Assembly: GCA_011772275.1 (NCBI GenBank)
Contig: WVZU01000066.1
Span: 3,988 to 17,873 of the forward strand
DNA length: 13,886 nt
Origin: Planctomycetales bacterium
Lineage (GTDB): Bacteria; Planctomycetota; Planctomycetia; Pirellulales; UBA7805
Direction of reading: 5' to 3'
In this document: positions 13,501 through 13,886 of the stretch, piece after piece
Numbering within the stretch: the stretch's first letter is position 1
Layout: every line of letters starts with the position of its first letter
Notes under the pieces: generated by a model
Databases searched by the model: none
The model's input: the letters and a program-made list of their open reading frames with translations, nothing else
Told to the model about the DNA's origin: nothing
Position numbers and translations under genes: made by a program

Positions 13501-13886
13501 CTTCCGGGTGCCACGGTGAACTGGTAACTGCCGTCGGCAGCAGACACGACCGATACCTCCCCGCCATCCAGGATCCCGTCTTCGTCGGAATCCAGAAACA
13601 CGGTCACCCCGGCCTGGCCCGAGTCGCCGGCATCCGCAACGCCGTTCTGGTTCGCATCGTGCCAAACCGTACCCTGAATGGTGGCGTCATCACCGCGGAT
13701 CGTTCCCGTGGCTCGATCCTGCCACAGTCCGGCGTTGACAGGGGCCTGGGGAATCACGACTTCAAACGTTTCGTCCGGCTCAACGGATAAATCCCCTTGA
13801 ACCTCGAACGTGACGGTTTGGACCAGCGAGTTGGCATCGGTCGGGTTGGAAAAGGTGACCATTCCGCTGGCAGGATAGGTCACGAA
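10551..13886 (-). CDS. Large secreted Calx-beta protein with C-terminal metzincin-like protease (5' partial)
   Basis: The frame is open to the window edge, so the N-terminus and any signal peptide are missing; 1111 residues are visible. Numbered from the edge: end of a Calx-beta-like domain (1-66); an SdrD B-like domain (about 68-140) with the Ca-binding-like repeats DANQNGVADAGD and DSDEDGILDGGE; a beta-rich region (about 170-315); Calx-beta (about 328-429, ending VTDND); unnamed domain copy A (about 433-594); a diverged Calx-beta (about 601-719, ending ILDDD); domain copy B (about 728-875); and a protease domain (about 878-1029). The protease has HEIGHLYGHEH (H973, E974, H977, G980, H983), the metzincin zinc signature, with TPNMMLG after it as a possible Met-turn. 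The acidic low-complexity tail shows no PEP-CTERM or dockerin. It is probably a surface or secreted, calcium-dependent adhesin or peptidase; substrate unknown. It converges on the pilM-like operon, so shared function is not implied. Confidence 0.85.
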   Translation of the reverse strand, partial: FVTYPASGMVTFSNPTDANSLVQTVTFEVQGDLSVEPDETFEVVIPQAPVNAGLWQDRATGTIRGDDATIQGTVWHDANQNGVADAGDSGQAGVTVFLDSDEDGILDGGEVSVVSAADGSYQFTVAPGSYLVRLEDSGGQQQTFPKNISGSLEPDNFANGTVLNNVLTPEVTLTAVGNSIANGNVYAQTETYNSTSPNVFASTWNLGLWNTVDAELRIDFASNVNSVSVDAISDDSSDYAHLRAYDSAGTLLQEYVTGNLGTGVAETMTISRASNEISYVLAAGQTGQFTWLDNLVYSSLDDGSNVPLRVNVGPETATNNDFGVTTTEVLTLSINPGSFEETAGVGAATATVTRSSSTTDALTVTIASSDTGEAVAASQITIAAGQAQATFPIDAVDDLLVDNTQTVTFTVSAAGHTEGTATVDVTDNDQAILDYFYADTNFDGFASGQPGTIASGSIGDTHLDESSTPPQPTAGGLTLQEAEVQVGGNAKKPKMGSALEYHFSFPNLDSVSSFHAIASRPAGDDDFRIEYSTNAGASWTLLGTINQASDQSIDVDGLSLSGDLLVRVLDTDRSPSNGNSAPLMDSVFVKALHFEQAIYDLREPVTVTATADAQEHPTAPTNGAFTFSRNSNLGNLTVYYTVSGSATAGQDPNTDDDYVTLSGSVVIPDGSTDAVLEVVPLNNSVGEQTETVVVTLDEDASYGYRPAMPDSATVDILDDDLQTFTADAEITYAGDVTVGDYTATEAAGGAVETIQEYRTGGKPSNRITYMDHRWKFNAVEGAQSFYVLASRSDNAESDDFELVYGVDADGDWEPDSGSWSPLIGPINSSSLQLYGAPAGLSGDVIVKLQDTGPNLGGQTSQETVTIDHMYFSTVTYNPLQIAPQHAMPISAMHPATLAEPDLANFVQQAIAHWNLREPHAEVTRQLAETRFEVMPLGGNTVGLAFPQERRILIDTDAGGYGWHRVNLVDTLIHEIGHLYGHEHDVLGEFITPNMMLGLASRDDLQTRSSGDLLTGTGSYGLFASRAADNLLSDSSDQDDSRSPLEILNGSTSHRPAPTHTVDLFYGTGSTGGDQDDDPFRLEGDNLLEIKALDLVFADDDDQPLGRKLPLY

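Overview
The window looks like chromosomal DNA of a planctomycete, probably from the Pirellulaceae. I infer this from three things: a PilM-like protein fused to a PilN-like domain and followed by two large single-pass membrane proteins, a giant secreted protein built from Calx-beta and SdrD-like modules ending in a metzincin-type protease, and intergenic DNA full of GC-rich hairpins. No rRNA, tRNA, CRISPR array, transposase or phage gene was seen. GC content is high, and base use looks even across the six genes.

Layout, left to right. Bases 1-706 carry no convincing gene. They hold three short GC hairpins with A/T-only loops and one perfect 21-bp inverted repeat, which together look REP-like. 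At 707-2395 (+) is a long-chain fatty acyl-CoA ligase whose ATG follows a TACAAT box so closely that its mRNA may be leaderless. A 483-base gap with short direct repeats and hairpins follows. At 2879-4819 (+) is a long acyl-CoA dehydrogenase with a strong Shine-Dalgarno sequence. Together these two genes cover the activation and first oxidation of fatty acids.

A TTGACA-N18-TAGACT promoter at 4875-4904 then precedes a three-gene operon at 5051-10376 (+). Its first gene encodes an actin-like PilM domain, one membrane helix and a PilN-like periplasmic domain in a single chain, as in GspL. The second and third genes encode single-pass proteins with large non-cytoplasmic parts, and they share an ATGA stop/start overlap. 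By position and topology they could play the parts of PilO/GspM and PilP/GspC, but sequence similarity alone does not show this. No pilin, PilB, PilC or secretin gene lies in the window.

A nested inverted repeat at 10405-10485 separates this operon from the convergent gene at 10551-13886 (-). That gene encodes at least 1111 residues, and its 5' end lies outside the window. The protein alternates Calx-beta domains with two copies of an internally duplicated beta-rich domain. It ends with a HEIGHLYGHEH zinc protease domain.

The best candidate for something poorly described is the PilMN-fusion operon, probably a planctomycete version of the type IV pilus / type II secretion inner-membrane platform.
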